Below are positions 30,501-39,063 of a stretch of DNA of 64,000 nt, one piece after another. Position 1 is the first letter of the stretch, and the number at the start of each line of letters is the position of its first letter. The translations under genes were made by a program, and so were the position numbers. This stretch comes from Nitrosomonas sp. Is79A3 (GTDB taxonomy: Bacteria; Pseudomonadota; Gammaproteobacteria; Burkholderiales; Nitrosomonadaceae). The DNA lies in contig NC_015731.1 in NCBI RefSeq assembly GCF_000219585.1, positions 3,410,001 through 3,474,000 on the forward strand, in the 5' to 3' direction. The notes beneath the pieces were generated by a model. The model saw nothing but the letters and a program-made list of their open reading frames with translations, was not told where the DNA came from and did no database searches.

Positions 30501-32093
30501 CAAGATCTGCTCTGTCTCAACAATTGCATAGCCCGGTTTTAACAGTTTCTCGACCAGGTTCAGGCAATGATGCAGCAACGTGTGCGCACGTTCCAAATCC
30601 AGCATGACCAAAGCGCCGAAGACTTGTTTGAATAAACCGGGCAACACGAACAATTCTGCACGTTTTTCGGGTTCAAAAAAGAATTTATCCAGAATGGTCT
30701 CGATTTGACCCAAATTGGTCAGAATTTCCTGTGCAACCTGCGCCAGTAATTCTTTTTCCTGTGATTTACTTTCTAACACAGTAAACGCTGGAGCATGTGG
30801 CAGCGCACTGACATTGACATCGCCCGCAGTAATACCACGCAGACGGGCGGCAATCACATCGATCTGTTGCGATAAATCCGGGGGCAGCTTGTTAAAGTCA
30901 TCGATAATACTCTCAACCAGTAATAAAGCGGTCGCCATTTCCATCGCCAGCTCTTCACTGGCATCCTGAGGCTGATCATGTAAATATGTAACGGTGCTAT
31001 CAATGGCATCGATTAATTTCACTAACGGCGCGCATTCGGTTTGCTGCGCTTGATGGTTGAGCCAATCAATGTATTCAAGCAACGAGGCCAGACTTTCCTG
31101 GTGCCCCGCACAAAATTCACGCCAGATATCATTCGCTTGCATCAGCGTGCTACGTAGCCTATCCAAAATGGGACGCAAGGTTTCCGACTGTTCAAAAGTC
31201 AGCGTATCCTGGTCTGCCGTCAGACCGGGCCAGGTATAACTGTTCTTGATATCGCTGATGCGCTGACTGGCTGATTCGCTGTGGGCAATGTGAAACAGCA
31301 ATTCACGCATCAACGGTGCGGTATTACCCAGTGTCCCAGCCGCAAGATGGCGTATGGTTTGTTCAATCTTTCCGCACAGGCGGCGCACCGGAAGATCGAT
31401 TTGATCGCCTCCCAGCTGCAATAAATCCTCGAGGAAACCGGCGGCTACCCACCAGTATGCCCGCCCTTCAGTAGTTCCCGGAAATTCCTCGAGCTGATTG
31501 ACTGCCGCAGCCATCTGCTGCAAGCCGTCTCTGTTCGATGGATCACGCAGCCACTTGAGCAGACCAGCCTGATATTCGGCTCCCAATTGTTTGGCTAAGG
31601 ATTTGCCTGTTATGGCGTTAATATGGGCTGATTCCGCTTTTAACGCCGGGCTAGCCGTTAACCGGGGAAAAAACAAATCACTCTCGGGCGCATTCTCAAA
31701 ACCATACACCTGCATCAACCCGCGATACGCCGGAAATAAGCGTAGCGGATTTTCTTCCATACCTTCAATCAGTTCATTCAGGTAATACAGCAATGCCTTG
31801 GTGGATTGTTTCAGCGCATCAAAAATCGGCGGACTGGGCGCAATTTTCTTGCTGACGAGCGCTGCAACCAATTGCTCCATTTTTTCCGTAACAATGGTGA
31901 TGCTCGTCAGATTCAGCATCTCCAGCAAGCCATCCAGCTGGTGAATATAGTTCAGGCAATCTCTGATTAGCTTGTCATTACCAGGATGTTTGCTATACAC
32001 CTCCAGATTCTGGTCAATCAAAGCGAATACTTGATAGATTCCATCCTTGATTCCGATAATCGAGGCAATATTAAGTTTGGGTTGCGCGCTCAT
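27504..32093 (-). CDS. chpA: ChpA-type hybrid chemosensory histidine kinase
   Basis: This 1529-residue protein is the type IV pilus CheA homologue. The N-terminal half has degenerate Hpt-like helices, followed by two full Hpt domains with H648 in F-H-T-I-K-G-S and H833 in L-H-T-L-K-G-S-A-R-M. A dimerisation segment leads to the HATPase (about 1070-1245, with N-A-I-A-H-G-I-E and D-D-G-R-G-L). A CheW-like domain and a C-terminal receiver with V-V-D-D-S and L-I-D-L-E-M-P-K-M-N-G follow. It controls twitching motility or surface sensing and sits 41 bases downstream of pilJ. Confidence 0.93.
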   Translation of the reverse strand: MSAQPKLNIASIIGIKDGIYQVFALIDQNLEVYSKHPGNDKLIRDCLNYIHQLDGLLEMLNLTSITIVTEKMEQLVAALVSKKIAPSPPIFDALKQSTKALLYYLNELIEGMEENPLRLFPAYRGLMQVYGFENAPESDLFFPRLTASPALKAESAHINAITGKSLAKQLGAEYQAGLLKWLRDPSNRDGLQQMAAAVNQLEEFPGTTEGRAYWWVAAGFLEDLLQLGGDQIDLPVRRLCGKIEQTIRHLAAGTLGNTAPLMRELLFHIAHSESASQRISDIKNSYTWPGLTADQDTLTFEQSETLRPILDRLRSTLMQANDIWREFCAGHQESLASLLEYIDWLNHQAQQTECAPLVKLIDAIDSTVTYLHDQPQDASEELAMEMATALLLVESIIDDFNKLPPDLSQQIDVIAARLRGITAGDVNVSALPHAPAFTVLESKSQEKELLAQVAQEILTNLGQIETILDKFFFEPEKRAELFVLPGLFKQVFGALVMLDLERAHTLLHHCLNLVEKLLKPGYAIVETEQILLVDGLSSLGFFIEALRSGQPESHQIVEEAIKLFQIASIPANATLPAQTAPAESAVAAKPDAAAVKAASPSVNADSELLAIFLEEADEVLANIAAELQKCRIDAADHESLTGLQRGFHTIKGSGRMVKLEKMSEVAWRLEQVLNHWLTEKRPASDPLINLVTRTHQAYSEWCGNLREQGSAEVDAGELLLLAKALLTSEEAIETQGMDSAATANSLVDIDASFEAEAEEPAVFPDSSSSGTKTKPVQPVPFTAEAVDRINFELLPVFLEETQDIIPQMGGKLRAWRMLPQDEDIHHALLRLLHTLKGSARMTGALHLGELIHAMESHVETAFHARNISDSALDQLESEFDAISGKIEQLQSIEVPPLPAKQIARDALADIVESTDSVSGKSELLQSKTILRINSELIDRLVNDSGEASILRSKIEAQLNNFKQSLQDLTESTHRLHDQLREVEIQAETQMQSHLAQQHESEPAFDPLEFDRFSRFQELTRLMAESVDDIITVQKSLRATQTVAEEAVAQQSVINRQLQQSLLQIRTIPFGNYAERYYRIARQVADDVGKKANLEIQGAEVEIDRSVLEKINPPLEHLLRNAIAHGIEEPRLRQQAGKPEIGQVAIHLRQEGNEVIITLSDDGRGLNLPRIREEAQRLGLIQENEILDDDKAMSLIFIQGLSTTDSITGIAGRGIGLDIVKNEISMLGGRISVQSVPGQGTTFTIYLPLTLSVAQTFMVRAGKQIYAIPAFIVEHNREFDPDTLKTIYQDRQIEFNGKKYLFSHLSHLLGQTDHIPEITKHSQVLFLHSGTQYLAVHVDDLIGNTEVVAKNIGSQLAHAPGVEGATITGDGEVILILNPVKLIQRTDVQKALNTPLPELTAITQKKTNTAPAIMVVDDSLTVRKVTCRLLEREGCDVLIAKNGKEAIEILQDSIPDVMLIDLEMPKMNGFELIEKVRANPETAHIPMIIISSRTAEKHRKIAKDLGVNIFLGKPYKEDELLNHLSELIRK

Positions 32094-32134
32094 TTTTCAA
32101 TACCATCTATTCCATTTTGAAATCGAAATCAACA

Positions 32135-34243
32135 TTACACCTTGAAATTGGATACCGATGCTTTCAGCTCGGATGCAAAACCGGTGATCTGTTTGATTGA
32201 CCCGGTGGTTTTCAAGGTCCCTTCGGTATTCTGCCGGGTAATATGCAGAATCTCTTCCATATTGGCAACCACCTTGTGTGCCGCCCGTGTTTGGGTATTC
32301 GTGACATCAAAAATATTGGTAACCAGTTGGGCAAGCTGTTTTGAAACTTCTTCGATTTCTTCCAGTGCCCGCCCAGCTGCATCGGAGCGCTTTGCACCTT
32401 TTGCCACGCCGAGCGTGCTTCTTTCCATCGCTGCGATGGCATCTTGAGTATCACCTTGTATCGTTATGATCAATTCACTGATTTGTTTGCTGGCTTCTGC
32501 TGAGCGTTCAGCCAGACGCTGGACTTCTTGCGCGATCACGGTAAAACCATGGCCGGCCTCGCCTGCAGCGGTTGCCTGCAGCGCTGCATTTAAAGCCAAC
32601 ACGTTAGTCTGATCGGTGATATCGGTGATCAATGCGACAATCTCTCCGATTTCCTGTGAGCTTTCTCCCAGGCGTTTGATCCGCTTGGAAGTGTCCTGAA
32701 TATAAGCGCGGATCTCATTCATTCCGGCGATGGATTCACGCACGGCCGAGGTACCTTTTTCCGCAGTGGATAACGATTGTTTGGCGACTTTGGCGGATTC
32801 CGTCGCCATATCGGAAATCTGACTGATCGATTCCGTCATGCCGATCACTGCCAGGGTGGTTTGTTCAATTTTTGCCGTTTGTTGTTGTGCCGCTGTTAAT
32901 AATCCCGATGAAACATATTGCGCCTGATTCGACGATTTAACAACCAGTGCGCTGGCCTGATTGACCTGTTCTACCAGTGTATGTAATTCTTCAATCGTGC
33001 AATTGATGGCATCGGCAATCGCACCGGTCATATGGTTCGTGATATCCGTGCGGACGGTCAGGTCGCCATCGGCGATTTTTTTCATATCGTCCAGAAGCGT
33101 CACGATCGCCTTTTGCGCTTTTTCAACTTCATTTCTGCTCGCCAAATCTTGATAATGCGCATTCCGTCGTACTGATTGGACAAAAAACATAAGCGCAAGC
33201 ACTGCGCATGCGCCGAATGTATAAATCAGCGCATTGAATAAGGACGCAGTATGCCTATTTTGTTCCTGAATTTCACTCTCCAGCGCGCGTGTCATATCCA
33301 GCATGGCTTCGCTATTGTCCGCAACTTCATCCATAGCCAACTGAACAGTAAAAGCTACCGGTATCTCTTGTTGAATCACCCGCAGGTGATCTTCAAATTT
33401 TCTCAACAGCGAATAGGCATGAGATAACAGATCCTGAATTATCTCATCCCTGTTTGAAGCCGCCCCAAGTCCATTATTCCCTTGACTTAGAATTTGGGTA
33501 ATCGCTGAAATTTGTGCATGATCCTGAGCAAGCTGCGCGGTGATTTCTGTCATCGTGAATTCGCTGGAAAGAATCGTACTAATATTTTTTGTTACGGTTC
33601 GCGCATGCATTTTTATGGATTCCATCGTGCGTATTTCCTGCGACAGATTGCCAATATCTGTCATACGCCGGATTAATTCTTCGATGCGTCTGGCCAATTG
33701 GCTATGCGTGATATGGATTGTTTTGATACTGCTGTTTAGCTTAATCGAAGATTCTTTATGATTCAAAATCAGAGCAATCTTTTTAGCCTCAAGCTGCCAA
33801 TTTTGCTGGTAAGCATCCAGGATTAATGCAAGCGAATGATCTGCAGCAGGAACGGTCTTGTCGTGACCATAGATCCCGCCCTGAGATAGCAGTGCAATAT
33901 ATTGATTTAGCTGATACTGGCTGTCCTGCAACTCGGCAAACGCATTGACATTGCCCATGCGGGCTTGCTGTGCGGCCTTTGACAGGCGCAAATGCTGCAT
34001 CTCTAACTGCGCAACGAGTTCCGGTTGAATCGTATGATGCCTGGCTTGATTGACACTGATAGCCAGTGTGATCAACAGCAGCACGGTGAAAAGCATCAGG
34101 ATGCCGCCCATTATCCAGCTATTGTTTAAAATGGAAATATTCTTAGGAATACTTTTCTTCACCGGCAAGGTAATAACCGGCAGTTTCTTTCCTATGGCAA
34201 CCATTCTGGTTGTTAATCCAAATTTAGAAAAATTGTCTTCCAT
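32135..34243 (-). CDS. pilJ: PilJ-type methyl-accepting protein
   Basis: The ATG at 34243 has a CTGGAG site 6 bases upstream; the open frame extends 138 bases further without support. The 702-residue product has membrane helices at about 44-64 and 336-356 around a helical periplasmic sensor, then a HAMP-like region. The methyl-accepting signalling domain has the hairpin tip D-Q-T-N-V-L-A-L-N-A-A-L and E-V-Q-R-L-A-E-R-S. It feeds ChpA. The usual pilG, pilH and pilI neighbours are absent here. Confidence 0.92.
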   Translation of the reverse strand: MEDNFSKFGLTTRMVAIGKKLPVITLPVKKSIPKNISILNNSWIMGGILMLFTVLLLITLAISVNQARHHTIQPELVAQLEMQHLRLSKAAQQARMGNVNAFAELQDSQYQLNQYIALLSQGGIYGHDKTVPAADHSLALILDAYQQNWQLEAKKIALILNHKESSIKLNSSIKTIHITHSQLARRIEELIRRMTDIGNLSQEIRTMESIKMHARTVTKNISTILSSEFTMTEITAQLAQDHAQISAITQILSQGNNGLGAASNRDEIIQDLLSHAYSLLRKFEDHLRVIQQEIPVAFTVQLAMDEVADNSEAMLDMTRALESEIQEQNRHTASLFNALIYTFGACAVLALMFFVQSVRRNAHYQDLASRNEVEKAQKAIVTLLDDMKKIADGDLTVRTDITNHMTGAIADAINCTIEELHTLVEQVNQASALVVKSSNQAQYVSSGLLTAAQQQTAKIEQTTLAVIGMTESISQISDMATESAKVAKQSLSTAEKGTSAVRESIAGMNEIRAYIQDTSKRIKRLGESSQEIGEIVALITDITDQTNVLALNAALQATAAGEAGHGFTVIAQEVQRLAERSAEASKQISELIITIQGDTQDAIAAMERSTLGVAKGAKRSDAAGRALEEIEEVSKQLAQLVTNIFDVTNTQTRAAHKVVANMEEILHITRQNTEGTLKTTGSIKQITGFASELKASVSNFKV

Positions 34244-34408
34244 TGTTTGCTCCAGCATTGATACGGGCTTGTCTGAATATTCAGGTTTTTGATGACAGAC
34301 GACACCAGACACGATTGTTGTCAGGTGATAGCTTAACCGCTGAAGCGTGGGGTCAAAAACGGGATAAGACCTGTAAAACAAGGTCTTTTAGCGAGTTACT
34401 GAATAACA

Positions 34409-34479
34409 GCCATTTCGAGCAGGGCGATAATTCTATATTATTGATTTCTTAAGACTCTTCGCTCTATTCGGAATGACAA
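34409..34479. repeat. Degenerate relative of the TGTCATTCCG inverted repeat
   Basis: CCATTTCGAGC near 34410 and CGGAATGACAAA near 34470 match the ends of the 8209-8279 repeat, with similar spacing. It lies between ilvA and pilJ; the left end is worn. Confidence 0.35.
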
Positions 34480-34515
34480 ACGCAGCTTCTCAGGAGCTGA
34501 CGTGCTCTGAATGAA

Positions 34516-36027
34516 TTATCCGAGGAATAACTTGTAGGCGGGATTCTTAGTCTCATCCCAATAGTGATAACCCAATTGATTCAGGAATGCTTTGAAGTCA
34601 GATCTTTCTTCCGGAGGAACTTGGATTCCGATCAATACGCGGCCATAGTCGGCACCATGGTTTCGGTAATGGAACAGGCTGATGTTCCAATTATGGCTCA
34701 GGTTATTCAGGAAATTCATCAGCGCACCGGGACGGTCGGGAAATTCAAAACGGTAAAGAATTTCGTTTTTAACGTCATGCGCGTGCCCGCCGACTAAATG
34801 GCGGATATGCAGTTTGGCCATTTCGTTGTCGCTCATATCTTCGGTGGCCAGACCGCTTTGTTTTAATTCGCTGATCAGTTTCTGGGTTTCTTCCTGATTG
34901 CGCACCGATACGCCAACAAAAACATGCGCCACTTTCGGATTGGCATAACGGTAGTTAAATTCGGTGATGCTTTTAGCACCCAATAAGTTACAGAATTTCT
35001 TGAAACTGCCGGGTTTTTCCGGAATCGTCACGGTCAACACAGCCTCACGCCGTTCACCGATTTCCGCGCGTTCCGAGATATGCCGCAGCCGGTCAAAATT
35101 CATATTGGCACCGGACGCAATCGCAACCAGCGTTTTATGCAAGATCTTTTCACGCGCGACGTACGCTTTGATGCCCGCAACGGAAAGTGCGCCGGAAGGC
35201 TCCAATATCGTGCGCGTATCTTCAAATACATCCTTGACGGCAGCGCAAATGGCATCGGTATCGACCAGAATCACTTCGTCGACCAGTTCGCGGCATAAGC
35301 GGAAGGTTTCCTTGCCCACATGCCGAACCGCCACGCCATCCGCAAACAAACCCACTTGCGCCAATTTGACCCGGCGGCCGCTTTGCAACGAACGATACAT
35401 CGCATCCGAATCGACCGGCTCGACGCCGATGATTTTGATTTTCGGATACAGCCGCTTCACATAAGCCGCTATGCCGGAGATCAACCCGCCGCCGCCAATC
35501 GGCACAAAAATAGCGTGAATATTCCCGGTATGCTGCCGCAAGATTTCCATGCCGACCGTTCCCTGCCCAGCAATCACGTCCGGGTCATCGTAGGGATGAA
35601 CAAACGTGGCTTGCTCTACTTTTGCCAGTTTTATCGCGTGCTCGTAAGCATCGTTATAGGAATCGCCATGCAAAGCAACTGTCGCACCCAGTGCCATCAC
35701 CGCATTTACCTTGATTTGCGGCGTCGTCACCGGCATCACAATCGTAGCGCCACAGCTCAACCGCTTGGCAGCTAATGCCACGCCTTGCGCATGATTCCCG
35801 GCAGAGGCCGCAATCACGCCGCGGTTGCGCACCGCAGGCGATAACTTAATCATCTTGTTATACGCGCCGCGCAACTTGAAAGAAAAGACCTGCTGCAAAT
35901 CCTCTCGTTTTAATAACACCTGATTATGGATGCGCCCGGATAAATTGGCAGCAAGCTCCAACGGACTCTCGATCGCCACATCATAAACCTGCGCGGTCAG
36001 TATTCTTTCTAGGTAATTGTTTTTCAT
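34516..36027 (-). CDS. ilvA: Threonine ammonia-lyase, biosynthetic
   Basis: The 503-residue protein has the PLP-dependent domain with the Schiff-base lysine in F-S-F-K-L-R-G-A-Y, S-A-G-N-H-A-Q-G and the glycine loop I-G-G-G-G-L. Two C-terminal ACT-like regulatory regions follow (I-P-E-K-P-G-S-F-K-K-F and F-P-D-R-P-G-A-L). This length and architecture match the isoleucine-regulated biosynthetic form, which deaminates threonine to 2-oxobutanoate. It appears monocistronic. Confidence 0.96.
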   Translation of the reverse strand: MKNNYLERILTAQVYDVAIESPLELAANLSGRIHNQVLLKREDLQQVFSFKLRGAYNKMIKLSPAVRNRGVIAASAGNHAQGVALAAKRLSCGATIVMPVTTPQIKVNAVMALGATVALHGDSYNDAYEHAIKLAKVEQATFVHPYDDPDVIAGQGTVGMEILRQHTGNIHAIFVPIGGGGLISGIAAYVKRLYPKIKIIGVEPVDSDAMYRSLQSGRRVKLAQVGLFADGVAVRHVGKETFRLCRELVDEVILVDTDAICAAVKDVFEDTRTILEPSGALSVAGIKAYVAREKILHKTLVAIASGANMNFDRLRHISERAEIGERREAVLTVTIPEKPGSFKKFCNLLGAKSITEFNYRYANPKVAHVFVGVSVRNQEETQKLISELKQSGLATEDMSDNEMAKLHIRHLVGGHAHDVKNEILYRFEFPDRPGALMNFLNNLSHNWNISLFHYRNHGADYGRVLIGIQVPPEERSDFKAFLNQLGYHYWDETKNPAYKLFLG

Positions 36028-36259
36028 AATGCGAGATGAGTAAATTCAGACAACCTTCTAATCCGAAACGGGGAAAGGGATTTTATCACGATCAGGGATG
36101 GCATAAATTTTCTTACAGTCATGGAACAAGCATTATCATCGCGGGAGAATGGTTCAAATCAACAAAGATTGTTTGACTCAGCGTATTTGATTCGTGTAAT
36201 TTGCAGAACAGTACTCAATCTTCTCGTACGTTCATCCGCGATAATCTGAAAATCAAGAA

Positions 36260-36550
36260 ATGAATCGACAATACGCCCTGGCACTGCTGGCCCAAAGCAA
36301 GCCAGAACTGCAAACCCGCTTCGGCGTTACCCGCCTCGCTCTGTTCGGCTCGACAGCCCGCGATACAGCGAGTGCTGGTAGTGATGTGGATATCCTAGTT
36401 GCCTTTGATGGACCGGCAACCTCACAGCGTTACTTTGGTGTGCAATTCTATCTGGAAGATTTGCTGGGCTGCCCGGTGGATCTGGTTACCGAAAAAGCAT
36501 TGCGATCGGAGTTGCGCCCTTATATTGAAAAAGAACGGATTTATGTCTGA
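36260..36550 (+). CDS. mntA: MntA-type nucleotidyltransferase antitoxin
   Basis: The 96-residue protein contains F-G-S-T-A-R followed by S-D-V-D-I-L-V, matching the minimal nucleotidyltransferase motif GSx10DxD. Members of this family adenylylate a tyrosine of their HEPN partner to neutralise it. The 3' end overlaps the start of hepT by 8 bases, so the pair is translated together. This is a typical type VII toxin-antitoxin pair. Confidence 0.9.
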   Translation: MNRQYALALLAQSKPELQTRFGVTRLALFGSTARDTASAGSDVDILVAFDGPATSQRYFGVQFYLEDLLGCPVDLVTEKALRSELRPYIEKERIYV

Positions 36551-36899
36551 TTTACTGACGCGAGAATGGCGCTTTTATATCGAAGATATGGTCGACTTTG
36601 CTCACAAAGTACTTGCTTATAGTGAAGGCTTAGATCAAGCTACTTTCGTGGCGAGTGGGTTGAATTACGATGCTACTTTGCGCAACCTAGAACTCATCGG
36701 TGAAGCAGCGACTCATGTCCCAGATGAAATACGAGCCGCACATTCTGAAGTACCATGGCGCATGATCATTGCTACCCGTAACCGACTGATTCATGGCTAC
36801 CTCGGCATTGACAACGATACCCTATGGAGCATTATTCGGGACGATATTCCAGCCTTACTGCCGCTGCTGGAGTCACTCAGAACAACTCACCAAAAATGA
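36543..36899 (+). CDS. hepT: HepT-type HEPN ribonuclease toxin
   Basis: ATG 36543, inside the end of mntA, gives 118 residues. The HEPN motif R-x4-H-x-Y is present as R-N-R-L-I-H-G-Y and the protein is all-helical, so it should be an active RNA-cleaving toxin controlled by MntA. A longer in-frame version starting within mntA is an artefact. The pair lies directly before an IS-interrupted gene, suggesting an accessory locus. Confidence 0.9.
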   Translation: MSDLLTREWRFYIEDMVDFAHKVLAYSEGLDQATFVASGLNYDATLRNLELIGEAATHVPDEIRAAHSEVPWRMIIATRNRLIHGYLGIDNDTLWSIIRDDIPALLPLLESLRTTHQK

Positions 36900-36939
36900 G
36901 GAAATTGATCGAGACTAAAGAAATTCCTGAAGTGTTATA

Positions 36940-37267
36940 TTGCTTCATTTTCAGAGTACTAACTCAAGCTTGATTTCACCAGAGACGAATTTGGCTCAAC
37001 CGCTTCGAAATCAGATCTCGGCATACGTTTCCAGAATCAAATTGCTCGAAATTCAGCTAAAACCACTTGCACAAGTTTATGCTGACAAAGTACGCTCGTT
37101 TCCCGCAGACAAGGATAAGGATCAAACCATCGAATTCTGGCGAACACTTGCCTTGCATGATTCACTCATGCGTGTAAGCAATTTCATCGAAAACAACTTC
37201 TCAGTAATAGAAACTCTGGGCGTACTATCTTTAACTCGCTACACATTCGAAATGGTTGTCCATCTTA
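36940..37267 (+). pseudogene. 5' part of an unknown gene split by the IS630 element
   Basis: This fragment starts with a weak TTG (36940, or 36970) and runs into the insertion element, where it meets a stop at 37285. It encodes a helical region ending L-T-R-Y-T-F-E-M-V-V-H-L. Removing the element and one TA restores a continuous frame with the downstream part: 328 plus 671 bases make 333 codons. The intact protein would have about 332 residues. I do not recognise its family. Confidence 0.8.
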
Positions 37268-38379
37268 TTGATCCGGCCATTAAATAGTTTTAAGCGGCAT
37301 ATTTTACGTACGGATCTTGGAAGTAAGAAGCAACGCGCTCTGGATTATTCTGCAGCATCAACATATGATCATCGACAGCGGCATGTAATTTCTCCTTGGT
37401 ACGCACCGGAACTTTCGAACCGATAGCCTGCTTCAAATCTGAGTTTAATCTTTCTTCTGGATTTAATTCCGGACTGTAGCTGGGTAAATAAAAGCATTCG
37501 ATCTTTTCCTTATTTTCTTCCAGCCAAGCCTTCTCTGGTTTGCTGTGGTGCACTCTCAAATTATCCAGGATCAAGAACACTTTCTTCCCTGCATCCTTGA
37601 TCAGTAGTTCGAGAAATTCAATGAGTCTATCTGAATTGAAATTTCCATCAATAATCTGCCAGCGTGCACAGCCTTTGTTGGTTACAGTGGCAATCATTGA
37701 CAGCCGTTGCCGCGTGCCAGGAGCGTAGGTCACGGGTGTTTTTCCCTTGGGTGCAAAGCCACGTCCTCGCACATCCGTATTGACTAATCCTGTCTCATCA
37801 CCCCAGTGAATCTCCCCGCCTTCAGTTTGAGCGCGCTTGGCAATATCCGGATATTGCTCATTGAGCCATTGCTTTACCGCCTCCAGGCGTTGTTCATAAG
37901 CACGTCGGATCGGCTTCTGCGGGGTAAATCCCCAACGCTTGAGGTAGTGTCCCACCGTGCGTATCGGCATGGATATGCCACATTCCTGCTCAATTAACTG
38001 TCTTATCGCCCCACGATTCCACAACGCAAAATCCATCTTCAGTTGCTCAGGACGCTTATCACAAATAAGCCGTTGCAATCTCAACTCCTGCTCTTCGCTT
38101 AGGCTGCGTTTGTCACTCGTACGTCGGCCGCGTCTACCAGGCTTTAGTCCAGCTGCACCACCTTCTTCATAAAGTCGAATAATCTTCTTCACAGCCGTGT
38201 CGCTCAGCTCCGTAACCTGCGCTATTTGCCCAGGTTTCCCGCCTCGCTTGTGAAGACGAATCACTTGCCGGCGACGTTCATGCAGCGCTTCATCTTTTAA
38301 GGTTCTTGCATCTATTTTTTCCATCCTCCTACGACATGCAAAATCAACAAAAATTCAAACTATTTATTGGCCGGATCTA
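37268..38379. mobile_element. IS630-family insertion sequence, intact
   Basis: The element is 1112 bp with terminal inverted repeats TTGATCCGGCCATTAAATAG at the left and TAGATCCGGCCAATAAATAG (complement) at the right. It is flanked by a TA duplication at 37266-37267 and 38380-38381, as IS630/Tc1-mariner-type transposition produces. It carries one full transposase gene and is probably mobile. Confidence 0.9.
37290..38324 (-). CDS. IS630-family transposase
   Basis: The 344-residue protein has N-terminal helix-turn-helix regions (about 15-65) and an RNase-H-like DDE core. The acidic residues are D176 in H-W-G-D-E-T-G, D254 in L-I-L-D-N-L and a glutamate in N-P-E-E-R (E290 or E291), with the DD-E spacing of the IS630 group. 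The frame is complete, with no stops or shifts, so the enzyme should be active. It sits on the strand opposite to the gene it interrupts. Confidence 0.95.
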   Translation of the reverse strand: MEKIDARTLKDEALHERRRQVIRLHKRGGKPGQIAQVTELSDTAVKKIIRLYEEGGAAGLKPGRRGRRTSDKRSLSEEQELRLQRLICDKRPEQLKMDFALWNRGAIRQLIEQECGISMPIRTVGHYLKRWGFTPQKPIRRAYEQRLEAVKQWLNEQYPDIAKRAQTEGGEIHWGDETGLVNTDVRGRGFAPKGKTPVTYAPGTRQRLSMIATVTNKGCARWQIIDGNFNSDRLIEFLELLIKDAGKKVFLILDNLRVHHSKPEKAWLEENKEKIECFYLPSYSPELNPEERLNSDLKQAIGSKVPVRTKEKLHAAVDDHMLMLQNNPERVASYFQDPYVKYAA

Positions 38380-38381
38380 TA

Positions 38382-39052
38382 AGAGAATTGAACTCGATCC
38401 ACATTTTGCGATAGTTTATGCAAGAGAGATTTTCGAGAAACACGTAGAACATTATGAAAAGCTCGCAAAGCATCTTGAACGTGAAATTGCACTATACCGA
38501 AGCTTAAGCGCTGAAGAAATAGAAAAATATGATGCGATCCTCAAATCTACCAGTCTGACACCGAAGGAAAATTGGGACGAAAATCCGGGTTACAAAATAG
38601 CTGAAGATATTAAAGCCGCATCAGATGCGATTGACGAGAGGCTGGCAACAATGCTCACGCTCTATTCAGATGATGCCAAAGTTTACGGGTTTGCATTTCA
38701 AGCTGACCGCCTCGAAACTCAAGCACTCCCACAGCTTATTTCTTTAGCAAATCAGAATCGTGAATCACTTTCAGAATTCGACGGAGTATGGAAGAGTATT
38801 TTAGATAGTGACCCAAAGTACAACATCAAAAAATGGAGCAAGCGAGCAAAACAGGTCAGAATGGACATAGAATATGAATTCATCTATAGCTATACGAGTC
38901 GTTTACTTCATGCTACCCCAGTCAGTCTCTCAACTAATCAGCAATCCTTACAGGACGAGGAGATTCTAATATTCCTAAAATATGTATATTCGGAGTTCCT
39001 GTGGGTTACACGTCACGCCGAAAGAAATCTAATTTCAGAAAAACTTCAATGA
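38382..39052 (+). pseudogene. 3' part of the unknown gene split by the IS630 element
   Basis: The frame continues from the 5' fragment as K-R-I-E-L-D-P-H-F-A-I-V-Y-A-R-E. The fragment encodes about 223 residues, highly helical and charged, with no membrane segment or catalytic motif. A start codon inside the element end (38306 or 38336) could still allow a truncated product. The coding sequence after the junction has no stops, which points to a recent insertion. Confidence 0.8.
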
Positions 39053-39063
39053 TATTAAATTTC

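Noticed and set aside
34244..34381. Upstream extension of PilJ
   Set aside because: The frame is open only by chance; the CTGGAG site at the ATG 34243 and the PilJ-like N-terminus favour the shorter start.
36940..38324. Programmed frameshift or two separate small genes
   Set aside because: The TA duplication and inverted repeats show one gene interrupted by an IS630 element.
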